Source of the DNA: Lumbricus terrestris
Taxonomy: Eukaryota; Annelida; Clitellata; Crassiclitellata; Lumbricidae
Length of the DNA: 64,000 bases
Assembly: GCA_949752735.1 (NCBI GenBank)
Contig: OX457050.1
Coordinates: 41,812,784 to 41,876,783, forward strand
Reading direction: 5' to 3'
Part shown: positions 62,926 to 64,000 of the stretch, piece after piece
How positions within the stretch are numbered: the stretch's first letter is position 1
How the letters are laid out: each line of letters begins with the position of its first letter
Notes under the pieces: generated by a model
What the model saw: the letters and a program-made list of their open reading frames with translations, nothing else
Databases searched by the model: none
Told to the model about the DNA's origin: nothing
Made by a program: the position numbers and the translations under genes

Positions 62926-63567
62926 CAACGCAGTCTATGTAATCTTGGTTTAAGAAACATGACACATGAAGTGAAGCAGTCGTTTACCTCTCGAGCTACC
63001 TCGGTTTTTTTTCATATTAAACTTTTTCGTATGGAATAAAAAAACTTGGCATTTTAAGTAGATGTAGGGGTTCATTAACGCACATTTTGAGGCAAAATGT
63101 GAGAAAATATCTCTCACAGTTGTTCAAAAGTTAGTTATGCACTATATCCCGAGGTATCAGGCTGTGGTTTTATCTCCCTACATTATTGGCTATAATTATA
63201 TCTTAGCCGTCATTTATTTGGAAGAAACACGAATCATGCGATTGTATAGAGGGATGTGCCCAGGGCTACATCTTATGGTCACAAATTTGTCTTTTGACAA
63301 CCGAACGAGCTCAAAAATAAATTTAAATGTGTGAAAATGGGTGATATTTTCATAACATTTTCTTGTTTTTTTTATTATAGGCTAACGTATCCATAATCTA
63401 TTTTGAAGAGGAGGAAATTATGCCATTGTATAGCGGGAATGTAGAGTCGCTTTTCCATGCTGATTAATTTGTCCGTTGATAACCGGAGGTGCTAAAAAAA
63501 TAAGACAATTATGAAAAAAATTCTTACAACGCAAACCGATATTTTTGGCGGTTGGCAATCTCGGGGC
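62926..63567. other. No recognisable feature
   Basis: Two related sentences recur (GAAACACGAATCATGCGATTGT at 63223 and AGGAAATTATGCCATTGTAT at 63412), perhaps an old duplication. No gene. Confidence 0.35.
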
Positions 63568-64000
63568 GCGGACATTTCCCCCCCTGGACAAAACCCCCGG
63601 ACAAACCCCCCCCGGACAAAACCCCCCCGGACAATTCCCCCCCTGATTTAGCCTAGGACATTAACCCCCCCGGACAATTCCCCCCTTTGCTTCCATTTAG
63701 GCAAAAATGCGTTTAATCCAACTTCTATTTAAACAACAATTATTTAGATCCATCCAGCTCCAATTTAAGCAAGAATATTTTCATCAATCCCGCTCCAATT
63801 TAAGCAAGAATATTTTCATCAATCCAGCTTCCATTTAAGCAAGAATATTTTCATCAATCCCGCTCCAATTTAAGCAAGAATATTTTCATCAATCCCACTC
63901 TAATTTAAGCAAGAATATTTTCATCAATCCAGCTTCCATTTAAGCAAGAATATTTTCATAAATCCCGCTCCAATTTAAGCAAGAATATTTTCATCAATCC
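63568..64000. mobile_element. Foldback element, left part (runs off the window)
   Basis: The left arm (63568-63690) has GGACATTTCCCC, GGACAAAACCCCC and GGACAATTCCCCCC phrases, with GATTTAGCCTAGGACA. From 63690 a very regular minisatellite follows (AATTTAAGCAAGAATATTTT and ATCAATCCCGCTCC or ATCAATCCAGCTTCC). The right arm lies beyond position 64000. Its start resembles element A. Confidence 0.8.

Overview
This window is eukaryotic, animal-type DNA: AT-rich, repeat-dense, with long single-exon C2H2 zinc-finger reading frames, non-LTR retrotransposon ends, tRNA-derived SINEs, hAT- and piggyBac-type elements and many small terminal-inverted-repeat (TIR) elements. Nothing bacterial, organellar or viral was seen. 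The modular foldback elements resemble the TU elements described from sea urchins, so an echinoderm or another marine invertebrate deuterostome is my best guess. This is inference; no species marker was recognised.

Genes. The coding content is a dispersed cluster of poly-C2H2 zinc-finger genes. Four are intact: 35387-36994 (-), 42244-43272 (-), 49659-51347 (-) and 57567-58715 (+). Their C-termini carry the same module, FGCGIC-x13-HC-x2-H followed by SPxDEL or a close variant. A fifth copy at 23815-25411 (+) has two frameshifts, and broken remnants lie at 26004-26204, 27655-28895 and about 59763-60110. A sixth gene, 60837-62375 (-), is a different type with about 15 intact fingers and no C-terminal module. 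The genes at 35 kb and 49 kb lie in a roughly 3 kb segmental duplication. Flanks and C-termini are nearly identical between the two copies, but the DNA-contact residues of the fingers differ almost everywhere. Three small candidate coding segments of unknown or tentative function lie at 12002, 17008 and 38669.

Mobile DNA. Most of the window is nested transposons. The dominant class is a set of 0.4-1.6 kb elements that begin GG and end CC and are flanked by 8-9 bp target duplications. Nine have duplications readable by eye, at 587, 4006, 19285, 20014, 21345, 26813, 29863, 37918 and 44870. Arms differ from family to family, and several are tandem arrays of a 14-16 bp phrase arranged head to head. 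Most of them nevertheless share one core, a degenerate minisatellite of about 35 bp containing ATCCAGCTTCYATTT. A second notable element, at 5407-8261 and 48030-49418, has a 28-bp VNTR, a conserved 3' domain of about 195 bp and an (ATT)n tail, a layout like that of primate SVA. hAT and piggyBac insertions with exact target duplications date many nesting events.

Layout. 0-5 kb: foldback elements. 5-11 kb: VNTR composite split by a hAT, then a SINE split by a piggyBac-like element containing a 670-bp (TATG)n array. 11-16 kb: mostly unassigned DNA with a 41-bp minisatellite and SINEs. 16-23 kb: nested foldback elements. 23-29 kb: decayed zinc-finger genes. 29-35 kb: foldback, LINE and hAT. 35-52 kb: zinc-finger genes and the segmental duplication. 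52-56 kb: repeats. 56-62 kb: two zinc-finger genes. 62-64 kb: repeats, with a foldback element running off the end.
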